64,000 bases of DNA. Source: Sympetrum striolatum (Eukaryota > Arthropoda > Insecta > Odonata > Libellulidae). Where the stretch lies: NCBI GenBank assembly GCA_947579665.1, contig OX388350.1, forward strand, positions 27,995,393 through 28,059,392. The letters run 5' to 3'. The translations under genes and the position numbers were made by a program. The notes under the pieces are model-generated. The model saw only the letters and a list, made by a program, of their open reading frames with translations, was not told the DNA's origin and ran no database searches. This document shows positions 52,601-64,000 of this stretch, in pieces (position 1 is the stretch's first letter; every line of letters begins with the position of its first letter).

Positions 52601-55600
52601 TAGAAACTAATAGGGCTGCAGTAGAGTTCAGTAGGATACGGTAGAGTTCAGTTTATTTCGGTTGATTCTTCTACTGCATCCGGTAGAAATTTTCAGCTGG
52701 GCATGGCCAAAAAAGAAGTGAACCAAAGGTTTTGCTGCAGCAACATGAAAATAATCACAAAAATGCAATTATTTTCTTGAAAACTACAAGAAACATAGTA
52801 CACATAAATACATATAGGATATGTAAACTTTATTTTATGAAAGAGAGCATGAAAAAGTGAAGGGAATAAAATAGGCTGCCAACTTGTTTTTCATGAATGA
52901 GAATTGTATATGTTTCATACCTTTGTCTTTGCAGTTTCGACATACTGCAACTCAGAGGACTGCTTTGAGTGCTCGTTCTTTTGCTGTTGGACTCTTTGGA
53001 AGATATGAGGCTGCTCATGTGTGGTATCCCCATCCTATTGCCAAGGATCCTCTAATAAGGGTTAGCATCTCCTCTTATATTTCTTCAGCTTATGATATGG
53101 TTGGCTAATGCGTGTTTAAATTTGTAGTCAGCATTTCTATTAGTATTTAGCTGGATTCATTAACGATGGTTATGCTAATGGAATGCTTTACCTTCTTGAT
53201 AAATCTTACTTTTAAGAAGGTTATTAAACAGATTTGAATAAAATAAATATTTCTCTAGATGTTGAATTTAATTTATTGCATATGTAAGATTCCAATACAA
53301 ACATGGGCTGAAACCCAATTTCCAAGTCAAACATTCTTAATCATTCAACATTTTTAGTCTTACTTTATAATATATGAGGCTGATACCTGCTGTATTTACA
53401 TAAGCATTGTTACTTCTAATTTTTACTTTCAGAAAGCATTTGTGATCTTGAATTTATTCAAATGTTGAAGAATCTTAAGAGTGATTTTATGCTGGTAAAG
53501 AAATGGCACTGTTTTGCCTCCAGATTAACTACTTATTGTATTTATTTCAGTTTTATAAACTTTGCTCTCGCTGGAAGAAAGATGTTGATAAAAATCCAGC
53601 TTCACTTGAAGAAAAAATGAAGTTCAAGAAAACTCCAGAAATGAAAGAGGTCATACAAAGAGTCTCGAAAAAACTTGGAATTAATTCATTGACTTATGGT
53701 AAAATTTCATGTATTTATTTGTATTTCTTTCAGTCTTTAATGAGTTTGTATTGCATTTCTTTTACTGAAAGTTACCTTCATTTATAAAGCCTGCTTCGTA
53801 CCTATGTGAGGGATTTTCTTACCGTAGAAATGCAGTATCACATTTGTTTTATCTATTGATATTTGCTCCTAATTTTTTGTATTTAATTGGTATCTGGTAT
53901 CTCAGTTATTTATTTGAACAAATACTGTTTTATTTTCTGTTGACCATTAAATAATGTTCACATACCCATCATAATTATTGTTAAATATTAGTGAACTACT
54001 TTTAGATATGTATTATTTTACATTATTGTAATATTTAAGCCAGAGTGGGTTGGAACATGGAGCATTAAAATCTCAAAATAACAATGATAAAAATATGAAA
54101 GGAAAAAAAATGGTTTTCTAGAGGAGTATTATTAACTTATTGATCAGCTTATAAGCTGGAACTTTTCACTTAGCAGGTCTAGACACAAACCATGACCTAG
54201 GTTTTAGTTTTTTTATTTACTATTTTTCAAAGTATAAATTCAATTTATCTGTCCTTTGGTATTGTTATGACACTATATATAAGGAGCTCCATTATTCAGT
54301 AAGATCAAAATGTATTCAATAATGAATTATTAGATTCATACTTGCCCAAAAAATAGGTTACAGTAAGAAACTGCCTGTAATACTTTAACTGACTGCACTG
54401 AAATGGATGGGTATGTAATTTAATTAATAATGTAAATTTAATCTATGATTCAATTGAAAAATCTTTTCTGAAACCAAAGGCAAACATGCTGTTCAATGAC
54501 TATCTGGGAGCCTCGCTAAACTAACTTTAATTATTATGTTTGAGTATGCTATTTTTCATAAGTCCCTTAAATCTTCATATCAAAGAAAGATGGGCATCAT
54601 TAGCTTCAGGGAAATTATCTTTCGTAGAAAGGAATAATATATTATTCATCCTAATAAATTGACAGAAAAATCAATTATTGATACTTTTATTTTTTGTTTA
54701 TGCTGCTACCAATTATAATTCAGCTTTCAGAGAATTTAACACTTACTACAATAATTTTCAGATGATATTCATCTTATGTATGTTGCTTGTGGATTTGAAA
54801 CAGCGTGGAAAAAACACTCAAAATCTCCCTGGTGTGCTCCTTTTTCTGAAGAGGACTTGAAGGTAATTGCCTAATGTCTTAGGTTTCTACTCATTCATAA
54901 ATGGTTTGATTTTTCCACTATTGATTTAAGCCACATTCTTGCATAAATGTAATACATACCTTTGAATAGTTCAGTTTTGTGTGCAAGACTACCAATTTCA
55001 TCAAAATCAAGATTTACACAAAATTATGGTAGTCTTATTTTAAGCTTCATATCATCAGTATATTCAGCAATTCATCATGTCAAACTGTAGAGCACTAAAT
55101 AACATGCTAAAATAAACTTCAATAGTGATGCTGACTATGACCATAACTTGAGTGTGCATTGATGATTACATTTTTCATTAACATTTTGTGTTTGACCTAT
55201 ATCCAAATCTGAATTTCTTTGTACAGGTTTTTATAAAACAAAAGTTTTAAGTTGAAAATCATCCATATAACAAATTTTCCTTTGGGGAATCCGTTGCCAC
55301 ATGAGTGATGTTTGAAAGTACTACACTTTTATCCCAAGTGTTTTGCATAATTTCCTCTCAAAAATTATATTCTAATACTATTTCTTTATTCAAATATTTC
55401 ATTTAAATCTTACGTATTCTGTGAAAAACTAAAGATACCATGTTAGTTTATGTATACATACTTTATGCTCATTTATCCAAATATTATAAAATTAGAAAAT
55501 CTAAGTTTAATTTCCAATTCTACATCAAGTAGTGTAATGATAAAGAAAAAGTATGATATGGTATATGTCATAAGCCTACTTGGTAGGATAAATATTTCAA

Positions 55601-56768
55601 AAATCTTGGATGCCTTATTCAGGGAGTAAAAGAAACTACATTTGCACTATTTATTGGATTCCATTTTCAAGAAAATAAACTTTGCCTTTCAGGTGTTAGA
55701 ATATAATGAGGATCTGGAATATTATTGGATTGATGGGTATGGATATGATATAAATTTCAAACAAGCCTGCCCACCATTAAAAGATCTTTTAGATCATTTC
55801 CAGTAAGTAAAACTATTTTTTTCAGATTCTTTCATTAAGGATCCATTAAAAGAAACCTTAACATCCACATACACTTTAATTATTGCTAAATGGCCTCAAT
55901 TATTTCAATGTAATTAATTAAATTCCTGAATTGGAAATACTAATTAAGGTATGAAAAAAATTCATGGTAAACAAACTTTTACTAGACCACTAATTTAATA
56001 TTCGAAAAACACGACCTAGGTTTCGTAGCATCGCTACATGTAGCGACACTACGAAATAATGTTAACCATAATGTTAACCCTAATGTTAACCCTGAAATGG
56101 TTTTGTTTAAGGTATGAAAGTTATTAATCTTATTATTATTCTCTTATTAAAGGTAACTCTTCTTTAATTTTAGGTCTGCAGCATCTGGGAAAGGATCACA
56201 TAAGAAGGGCATATTTTACTTCACCCACTCTGGAGCATTGCTAAAACTGATTTCTCTGCTAGGATTATATAAAGATGAAGAGAAATTAAGGAGTGATAAT
56301 TTTGATGATCTGAAATACTTGAACAGAAGGTGGAGGGTTAGCTATTTGGACAGCTTTGGCACCAATCTAGCATTTGTACTACTTCGGTAAGTACTTCAGT
56401 ATCTGTAAAACTTCCTATATATCACAAGTTAGAACTTCTAAGTTTCTATAAAACATATTTTACAAAATGCTTCCTTCTGTTATAATACAGTGATTAGAAT
56501 GATACATAACTGAAGGCTTTTCACAAAATTTTTTAATATTGAGTGAAAATAATTTTTAAGGCGTTGCTGCAAACAGGAAGTTTCAATGTCTCTTTTCCAA
56601 TTTAGTTGCCCAGAAGACTACAAAATTGCTGGGTATCACCAAGAGCGTCCTTTTATATTTCCTGGCTGTGATACGACTCCTTGCTCTCTCAGTAAAGTAC
56701 GTAAATTGTACCATAATGCTGTTTTTACTTGTGAGTTTGACCAAACTTGCTCTTTAGCTAGGAGCTGA
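49645..56768 (+). CDS. MINPP1: Multiple inositol polyphosphate phosphatase (MINPP1/Mipp family), complete
   Basis: Nine exons join in frame: 49645-49819, 49894-50028, 50231-50406, 52935-53060, 53551-53698, 54762-54862, 55693-55802, 56174-56386, 56606-56768 (TGA). The product is 448 residues, close to the family's usual 440-490. Residues 1-23 look like a secretory signal (SCLTYFVMISAILTL core). RHGTRYP at residues 70-76 is the histidine-phosphatase RHGxRxP motif with His71 as nucleophile. HTATQRTALSARSFAVGLFG is the conserved second block. The C-terminus has paired cysteines (PGCDTTPC, FTCEFDQTC). The proton-donor region reads FTHSG at residues 340-344 where vertebrate MINPP1 has HAE. Family knowledge: the enzyme dephosphorylates InsP6/InsP5 and 2,3-BPG in the ER or outside the cell. 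No ER-retention tetrapeptide is present (ends LARS), so secretion is possible. Confidence 0.93.
51271..51324. repeat. Two abutting perfect palindromes (36 bp and 18 bp)
   Basis: 51271-51306 is a 36-bp perfect palindrome without spacer (half-site ATGTTCAGCAGCTACTTT). It is followed with no gap by GCCAAGTAATTACTTGGC (51307-51324), an 18-bp perfect palindrome. Both are in the third MINPP1 intron, next to a GC-rich inverted repeat element. Confidence 0.95.
51340..51672. repeat. GC-rich inverted repeat built of CAACTGGCC units
   Basis: The left arm (about 51345-51430) has GGACAACTG and AACTGGCCGTGGGGACAAC. The right arm (about 51560-51670) has the complement words CCAGTTGTCCCCACAGCC and GGCCAGTTGTCCC. 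Within each arm the unit CAACTGGCC recurs, so the element combines inverted and tandem repetition, around an AT-rich centre. Looks like a MITE with minisatellite-like ends. Confidence 0.65.
51840..52219 (+). pseudogene. Fragment resembling a transposase C-terminal region
   Basis: One + frame ending at about 52217 reads CTIYRKPRKRNDRIVKLGDG, then RIGEIIHVLSNEKKKKQCVI and IIESFKRAENGETPLTNWGY. The K-R-N-D-x-I-x-L-x-D-G-R-x-G-x-I pattern resembles a segment found after the catalytic domain in several invertebrate transposase-like proteins. The preceding stretch is open only in another frame, so the piece is degenerate. It lies in the MINPP1 intron beside the CAACTGGCC element. Confidence 0.4.
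56008..56096. repeat. ACCTAGGTTTCG copy with a 16-bp palindrome and a 12-bp tandem repeat
   Basis: ACCTAGGTTTCG at 56013 is followed by the perfect palindrome TCGCTACATGTAGCGA (56031-56046), nested in a longer imperfect inverted repeat (CGTAG..CTACG), then by three copies of a 12-mer (AATGTTAACCCT-like, 56058-56093). It lies in a MINPP1 intron, 80 nt before exon 56174. Confidence 0.65.
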
Positions 56769-58091
56769 TTTCTGTTGGGCTTTTCTTAGTTTATATTTTT
56801 ATGCACAAATGACAGTTTATAATAATGTTATATTTTTATGAAATACAAAATATGAAAATGAAATGTGTCTATTTATTTATTCTTCAACTATATTCAGCTT
56901 TTGGTATTCATTATATACTCTGAAATAGATAATTTGAATTATTTTTCTTTGGAATAGTAAATGTCTACTAAGAGCAACTATTAAACAACATCAATGATTG
57001 TATTTCTTCAAAAATTGTTTTCTAAAATATTTGCTTATTTATGAGCTTAATTTAAGCCAAGGAAACATGATTTTCAGCATTGCCCAAAATTTATATGGGT
57101 AGGAAAATTAGTTGACTCCATCTTAAACCTATTGAAAGTAAAAATATATCACTAGGTAAAGGTAATGTTTGATGAATTTGTGAAAATGCTTTTAGGACTG
57201 AGGAGATCATTATCTCCTTAAGAATAAAGCTATGGAAAAATAACCGTAGAAATCTTTTGCAAAATTTCAATATTTATGTCATATTGTGATAGCTGGAATT
57301 TTAAATCATGTCGGATAGGTATACTCTTCTAATAAAATTTGAGTATGTATGTATGAATAACTATCAATGAAGAATTCACAGAATGACTGAAAAGGCAGTG
57401 AACTAAATTCAGTAGTTTATTTTCCTATTTAACAATGTAATATATTGAACGAAATCCGTCAAATTCATCATTAAAGCCTCATTTTTCAGACACTAATTAC
57501 CTAAAAAGAAATTTAAATCTTTAAATAAATTTTTATGCAGTCTTCTTGGTTTGTTTTCAAACGCAGTGCTCATAATTTGCGTTGGTACACTTTTAAAATT
57601 CCCTCGTAGTGCGCGTGATGGCTTTGGAACCATGGGAATTGTGTTTAGAACCTTACCATATTTTCATGTTTATGAACTTTATGAATATTTTTCTGCTTGA
57701 GCATATGTCTGCGCTCAAGTTAAAGGGAATCCATTCATGCATTGTTGTTGCACTTAATGTCTTACGTTTATGTCTTTAAATTCACGAATTGAAGCTTATA
57801 TTCTTCTAAACTAAGCCATGTATATCTTTTTACGTTGGCTATTTCTTTTCAGCCAGTGTATACATAATTTTGGCGGCAAACGGGTGGATGATGGTGTCCT
57901 CCTCAGTTCTTTTAACCAGTGCAATAACTTATTGAATGATAAGTTCTGAACGGATCTTATCATCGTTTCTTACCTTGAAAGTGCTTGCAGTTTGATATTA
58001 TTTGCTTGGTATTTACATATTTGATGACAATTGTTGCGTATTTACTTCTATTCATGATAGTTATTTACTTAATATGAAATACTTCTGACAG
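56769..58091 (+). other. Spacer between MINPP1 and the NEDD1-like gene
   Basis: It holds the MINPP1 3'UTR and the 5' region of the next gene. 57540-57920 is slightly richer in GC and CpG and may include the NEDD1-like promoter and a 5' exon; the acceptor at 58090-58091 implies an upstream exon. No other gene seen. Confidence 0.45.
57223..57228 (+). terminator. Possible polyadenylation signal of the MINPP1 gene
   Basis: The first canonical AATAAA downstream of the MINPP1 stop, about 455 nt away. No G/T-rich element is obvious, so the true 3' end may use a variant hexamer further upstream. Confidence 0.35.
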
Positions 58092-58108
58092 TATCTCTGC
58101 ACTCCCCG

Positions 58109-60525
58109 ATGTATCTTGCTACTGCCGGTGAACGCCTCCGTTTGCACGGAACAGATGATTACAGCAGATCTTTGGAATACAAGCCTCGTTTTGATGAAAA
58201 GAAAGGTATGTGAAGTCTTTAAAGTTTCCTATTCTGAATTAATGAGAATAATTCAATTCCGGAATATATCATTATTGTCAAGCTCCGTATTGCCATATCG
58301 TAACATCTTACGCGAGAATTATGATGAATTGCAATATTTCGTTCATGGTCTGGATATTCGTTATACACTCTGGTGATATCTTGACGATTAAAGAAATTTA
58401 GACCTATTATTACAAACAGCATGCAATTATTTTGGTTAAAATTTGGTTACTTAGAGGTATTAAGGAGTTACTTATGATCACAGAGTTGGAGCGGATTAGT
58501 AACAATTAACGTGCTGAAGATTGTTAGTTGAAATTTGGGTAAAAATTTACAGTAGTAGTAGTACAAAAAGAAGACAGTCAGGGAGAAATTATGTAACTCC
58601 ATTAATAGTGGATATTCAGAGACTAATATTATACCGCATTGAAGATAAAGGATTGCACTATATTTCTATGTTAATAAAACCTTCCTAAAATAAAACTCCT
58701 GTCCTCTTCCAAAATTTTACCGAAATTTGCCGTGATATTTATCAATAATTAATTTTCATGAGTTCAATCTTCTTTTGTGTTCGATTTTTATTGTTTCATA
58801 GTTTTTCTTTAATATACTTTATATTCTCAAAATTCTTTGGAGATTCCTTTTTAGAATTTATGTAATGAGGGTTTACTTTGATCCTAAAATGTATTGATTG
58901 GAATTATAGTTATATTACTCAGTTGATAATGTTGTTTTCTTGATGTAAACCTAAAGCGTTTTCATTTTATGTTATTTATATGTTATAGTTTATACTCTCA
59001 TCATATTCTCTATTGGTATATCTCTATTGCATTGTCTGTAGGTACAGTCTAAGACGTTCAATCCAAACTATTTTGCAGGAATTGCCCTTGATCTATCGTG
59101 GAGTTCTGATGGGAGTTATTTTGGAGCTGTTTGCGATGGGTGGCCAAAGGTTGAAATAATTAAGTTTGATGGCGATTATGATGATATTAACCTTTACAGA
59201 AGTCTGAACGCGGTAAGGTATAGTTGCAGTAAAAGCATTGCTTTGTATAGAAGTTTTGTTAAAATAGCAGAAATTATGATTCTGTCCACTACGACGTTGT
59301 TTATGCTCATTTATGTTTCATATTAACATGGAAATTAATGTTATCGATTGTTTTATTGCAGGAGAATCCTACGAGCATTGCCTTTTCAAAGTTGGGAGGA
59401 GGACTTCTTGCAGTTGGTAACAAGGAAGGGATTGTTTCAACATTTAATTGTAAATCAAAAGAAGAACCTTTAAAAAAGTTCCCAGTGAGTATTTATACAC
59501 TTTGATTCTGAGGGTTCAATATTTTTGTCTAATCTTATAATAGAAATTCTTTCATTGTCAACATGGAAAAGTTTTCCTCTCTGTAACAGTCAGGGACTGT
59601 TATGCTTGAAGTGGCTCTTCCATTTTTATTCTAACTTAGTATGAGGTTCCTGTTAATTTTGGAATAAATCTAATTAAACCGATAAAGTAGTCTTTCGTTG
59701 TTAGTCCTCTGTATTTCTGACTATTGATTTGTTTAACCAACTGGTTTTCATTGATATTGTTATTAATTTCAAGAAAAGTGTCAGTAATTAAATAAGCTGT
59801 TCAATATAAGAATAATGATTAATATGTCGGAACAGCTATTTTTTGTAATTTATAATTTCTCCAATCATGAATAAATGTGTTGAACTCTTGCATTAGTAAG
59901 ACACTTCTCATAGGAAAGTGTATTGTGGACATGGCTTGATATTACATGAGCAAGACAATTGATTTCTAACTACATGGTATTTATATTTTCATTCCCAACC
60001 AATTCTACTCAATCTTATTTGATATTTTAAATAGTAAGTGCTGGCTATAACAGTAGTGAAGAAATTTTGGAAAAATTCATACTGAACTCTATTATTGCCC
60101 AATAAGTTAGTTCTTTGATCATTTAAAAAGACCTAGCAACAAGAAATAAGAGTTCTGGGTTTAATAAAGCTTCATAATTAATCATTTGTCAGCTTTATTG
60201 TTAGCAAAATACTGCTGATAATGTTGAGTTTGTCTAACATTTTGAGAAGTATAATAAGGCCTATGGTAACCTGTTTTCCTTTTGAAATCACCTCATATTT
60301 TGTATAAGAATATTTAATTTTCTAATGTCTTAATGATATTGCTAGAAATTTACTACATGGTATATGTTTTGGTCTTAATTTCAGTCTTGCAAACACAGGG
60401 TGACTAGTTTGGACTTCAGTTCATCTGATTCAGCAGTTGCTGCTGGAACAACAAATGGAGAAGTTTATATTTGTGGAATTAAGAGTGGAAAACTGTTAGA
60501 TAAGAGAGAATTGACTAGAAGAGAG
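58109..60525 (+). CDS. NEDD1: NEDD1-like WD40 protein, N-terminal part (gene continues past window)
   Basis: Four exons join in frame: 58109-58205, 59079-59212, 59362-59484, 60385-60525, giving 165 codons with an open 3' end at a donor (gtaatt). The start MYLATAGERLRLH and then GIALDLSWSSDGSYFGAV resemble the first WD40 blade of NEDD1 (family pattern: hydrophobic-A-S/T-G-D/E-x-hydrophobic-K/R, then W-S-S). Later blades read TSIAFSKLGGGLLAVGNKEG and VTSLDFSSSDSAVAAGTTNG. Family knowledge: NEDD1 targets the gamma-tubulin ring complex to centrosomes and spindles; its C-terminal half lies beyond the window. Exon 2 is best started after ttttgcag at 59078, because the upstream acceptor after ctgtag brings in a frame stop. 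The ATG is the first in its exon, which begins after an acceptor at 58091, so a 5' exon is expected. The assignment is from recalled pattern similarity and could be another WD40 protein. Confidence 0.7.
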
Positions 60526-60768
60526 GTAATTGTTATTACAATTTTCATAAATATTTTTTCTTGTATTGTTGTGAGAAACAAATGATTGATTTTAAAATGT
60601 TTGGACAAAAATATTTAATTTTCTGTGAAAGTGTATAATGGCTACAGTGTGTAGTACGAAAGTGTATATTAGTTATATGTTCTTAGTGTGTCCTTAATTT
60701 TCAAGTACTCAGAGAAAAATTTTCGTTTTATGCACTCATTGAATCTTATTTGTTCATTAGTTATTATT

Positions 60769-63700
60769 AGGGTCATTCCATGTCAACTCAACCGATGGAA
60801 AAACTCACCATCTCAGATTTTCACATAATTTTCCCTGTAGTTAGTTCCAACCTTAGTTAAGAAAAATCCAAAGTATTTTAGCCCAAATGCTTCTACATTC
60901 TAAGATATGAGTTTTTCTATGCACCATGGCACGAAGTAAAAATCTGCCCATGAGTCGAAACATGCAAATCAACCATTTTTGTATCCCTATAAAAAATTTA
61001 ATAAGGCAGCAAAGCCAGTAGAAATTTCAGATGTTATGAACATGTAACTCTAGTTTTCAAAACTGTTATTACAAAGATTCTCACTTGTCAACTTTTTTTG
61101 TTATAAATATTCAAAAATGGCAGTTATGACATATTTCCACCAAAAAATGACATTTTCAAAAACATGTAAAATTCACATATAACTTGTTAAAGCCATGGAA
61201 ATTTGTATTAACATTGCAAACTTTATCAACTTTGAATTGGTATGAGGTTTGGGCTAATTTTGGACTAATTTATTGAAGAATTTACTAAAAACTACTACTC
61301 TGCTTATGTTTTTTGTTGTTAAATGCCACCTTTTCAACTTCTAATAACAAAAAAGGGACACCAAGGAGGAAAATGAATTTTTTTTGCTAACACACACTAT
61401 CCATCCTCTTTCAGGAAATACAAACCTGAAGTTGCTCCCAGGATTGATAGTGTCTCTATAATTTATTTTAACGATGCATGTAAAACGGTAGGTCACGATA
61501 CCTATATCTCAGGGCTTCCACTTCAAGGTTCTTTGAGTGTGAGTATTGAGATTCCTCTGAACAAATATCATTCTTTTAATTGTCCAGCCAATTACTTTGG
61601 ATATCAACCCAGGGTTCAATGTGTATAAAATGCCACTGTATTAGCAATTATATGAATTTATGATGTTATTGCAAATGGGTAAAAAATAGGAAATATTTTG
61701 TTCAATACATACCTTTATCCACTAAGGCTGATGGTAACTACTCCAGGCCTTTTCCACTGCTGCAATTTTGTCCTCTGGCAAAGCATACTGTCTTCCTGTT
61801 ATGGTCTTTGGTACAGGTACCGACATCAACAGGTCTGTTGAGGGTATCCAGCACTCATCAGGATGTTTCGGCCACATATATGATTTTGCCTTTCCATCAG
61901 GTGCCATGAAGTTCACTAATACCTCTCTATCCTCAAGTATTTGAACAACAAAGCCAATGTACCATCTACTTTCATACACAGCTGCTACATAATTTCCAGG
62001 TTTAGGGATATTATTATTGGTGTTTGATGTTCTTTTGCCCTTTTTTAAACTAATTTCCTTTGTTACCCTTACCTCTGGTAAAGAAATTCGACTCATGGAT
62101 ATAGTAAATTCACTGATTGGAATGAAGCAGTGATGACTTCTTGTTCCTTCTATTCTTCCTGAATTTTCATAACGATTCTTCAGCCTTGGTTTCCAAATCT
62201 CTATATCTGTGCTGGAAACATAAAATGACTTAATGCCAGTCACATTTTTATGAACCCAATCGAACAAGTCACATGCTGACAAAATATGTTGTGTGCTTGG
62301 GTGCTGTAAGCAAGCTCTGGTAGCTAACCGTTTCACGGTTCCCCCTATTCCATCGCATACACTTTTTCCATGGCTTGTTGCAAAAAAGTGCCATTCGGCA
62401 GACAAACCAAAGTCTGAATAATGCATACATAAGTTTATGATATTTTTGAAGTTTTTATACTGGCTAGCAGCTCCATCACTAAAATATTTACATCTTTTGA
62501 CATATGGGAACCTCTCCTTTATGTAAGTAAGAACTGTTCTTATGAACACATATACTGATCCAGCATCATGTTTTAAGCAATCACTTATGACACAAATGCT
62601 TATGGAAGACACTCGACCGTCTTCCTTAAAATAAACAGCAAAAGGATGGACTGTTGCCTGACTGTTGTCCCAAAAAATTCCTGTACTGCATCTTGCACAA
62701 CAAAAGAGAAATTCTCAGCAAAGTCGAGTAGTATTATGATCTCATCTTCAGGCAATTCTTCTTTACACTGTCTTAAATACGCAGCTTGAGATACAGAGAT
62801 GAAATGATGAGTGGTTAGTTGGTCTACCATAGTCACAAGTCTGTCAACAAAATCTTGTATATTTACCTGCATATTCTCAAGTGTTGTACGATCAGTTTGT
62901 GTCCACTGAGAATATGTGATAGTAGTGTCATCTGATAACTCGTTAGTTAAATACATACATAACATTTCATGCAGTCTCTGTTTACCTGGGCATTGCTCAC
63001 ATCTGTGCACCATGCACTGATTGTCATCTATATCACATACAAGGCACTTAATAGCATCTTTGTATCCCATTTTAATTGAAGAAAGTGCATTTAACATTAA
63101 CTTAACATTCTGGTGCTGCATACAAACACACACAGAATGGGTACCTCTTGCTCCAACTGTTACACACCATTTGGGGCGCAGTTGGCAAAATTTAGACATG
63201 CCTACTTTTACAAGTGGGAATTGCTGCTTAAATATGCTGTACAACTCTGAAAGATTACACAAAAGTAATCTTTTTTGAATGTGTACTCTCTGGCCTTCAT
63301 TAACTACACTCACAGTGTCTTTCTTCCCAGGACAAATGCGGCTGAACTCATCACTTTCATAAAACTTTATTACAGCTTGTTTGACATCATCAGCTAGCTG
63401 CTTCCCTTTTTTTGAGGTAATTTCTGGAAGTATGCCTTTTCTTTTCTTTAGCTCTCGAGCTTGCTTAACTTGGTATTCAGTCACATTGAATTCTTCAGCA
63501 CTTCTGGATATTGTCCAACTTGATGGTACTAAAGTAAGTAGAGATAACTGTTTTTCTCGGCTTGATTCAGCACATTTCTTTTTAAGATCCTCTAATATTA
63601 AATCAAAATCTGAACATTTATCACATTTTGTCTCACACTCAAAATCACGAAAAGCATTTCCGGGTACATCTAAGCACGAGCTCACTTTTTCTTCCAGTAG

Positions 63701-64000
63701 TGAATTGGCTTCTTCAATTTTTTTCCTGGCATAACTAGATCTATTTGATTTGCTCAGTTTGGAAATTTTTATGGGGGAACACCCAAGACTTTCAAAACTT
63801 GAATTAACATTCTTCAAAGTATCTTCATGCTTTATACTCGGTGGTGGGTAATATGGATCTTGATCATGCATATCCTCTAAACTTGAAACTGAAGCTACAC
63901 ATCTAGGACATAGCTTTTGCCCAGGTTTTACAGATTTCCCACAATGCATTTCTATTTTTCTTGCTGTCTGCACATTTATCTCCCTTAAACTTTTTCTGTT
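60769..64000 (-). mobile_element. DNA transposon copy in an intron of the NEDD1-like gene, one end visible
   Basis: The transposase-like gene lies downstream of the fourth NEDD1-like exon and on the opposite strand. The sequence AGGGTCATTCCATGTCAA at 60769, about 950 bp beyond the transposase stop, resembles a terminus I associate with dispersed invertebrate repeats. The other end is outside the window, so terminal repeats and target duplication cannot be verified. 60769-61721 is non-coding as far as I can see. Confidence 0.6.
61722..64000 (-). pseudogene. Transposase-like gene of a DNA transposon, broken by one frameshift
   Basis: Two overlapping - strand frames (to 62600 and 62612-61722) belong to one protein. 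The upstream frame is open to the window edge, so the N-terminus is missing. It has Cys motifs (LCPRC, then SVCVCMQHQNVKLML, CLVCDIDDNQC and CEQCPGKQRLHEM). The second frame has VISDCLKHDAGS, KYFSDGAASQYKNFKNIINL, EWHFFATSHGKSVCDGIGG and TVKR. Acidic residues in the SDG and CDG motifs suggest an RNase H-like DDE fold. I recognise the pattern from uncharacterised repeated proteins of cnidarians, aphids and other invertebrates but cannot name the superfamily. A change of one base at or next to an A6 run (62672-62677 on +) would explain the frame switch, so the copy is probably inactive unless this is an assembly error. Confidence refers to it being a transposable-element gene. Confidence 0.8.

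Noticed and set aside
59042..59078. Earlier acceptors for NEDD1-like exon 2 (after tctgtag or gtacag)
   Set aside because: With the phase-1 donor at 58205 they give an immediate in-frame stop; the acceptor at 59077-59078 keeps the frame and gives the expected WD40 sequence.
1..64000. Prokaryotic features, CRISPR arrays, rRNA, viral genes
   Set aside because: None seen. The genes are spliced, spacers are long, and no array of equal repeats with unique spacers or rRNA-like block is present.

Overview
The window looks like nuclear DNA of an arthropod, most likely an insect. It is AT-rich, its genes are split by many GT-AG introns, intergenic spacers are long, and it holds remnants of several transposon classes. 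Three protein-coding genes can be reconstructed, all on the + strand: a complete polyhomeotic-type gene (Polycomb repressive complex 1), a complete multiple inositol polyphosphate phosphatase (MINPP1/Mipp), and the first four exons of a WD40 gene that best resembles NEDD1. The species cannot be named from the sequence alone.

Layout. 1-21.8 kb: no convincing protein gene. Several CpG-rich, promoter-like blocks occur (about 0-0.8, 5.6-5.9, 6.8-7.3, 9.0-10.7 and 18.4-18.9 kb), with a tRNA-derived SINE, a small repeat family and a 9-nt tandem repeat in a possible exon. 21.8-46.5 kb: polyhomeotic, about 20 exons. The poly-Q/Gly-rich N-terminal half is spread over small exons; then come the HD1 motif, the FCS zinc finger (split over two exons) and the C-terminal SAM domain, followed by a 3'UTR of about 1.5-1.7 kb. 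Its introns carry a Tigger/pogo-like MITE with TA duplication, a second TA-flanked MITE, fold-back hairpins and a LINE 3' end. 46.5-49.6 kb: intergenic, mostly one degraded inverted-repeat element. 49.6-57.2 kb: MINPP1, nine coding exons, 448 residues, with a nest of transposon remnants and a striking pair of perfect palindromes in one intron. 58.1-60.5 kb: NEDD1-like N-terminus, continuing past the window. 60.77 kb to the end: a DNA-transposon-like element on the - strand whose transposase-like frame is broken by one frameshift.

The three genes work in unrelated processes (chromatin silencing, inositol phosphate turnover, gamma-tubulin recruitment), so their adjacency is ordinary eukaryotic gene order and not an operon. 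I found no clear new biological system. The most original leads are a set of very small, frame-preserving candidate microexons in polyhomeotic, two abutting perfect palindromes in a MINPP1 intron, long intronic fold-back hairpins, and an Arg/Gly/Ser-coding tandem repeat flanked by splice-like sites upstream of polyhomeotic.
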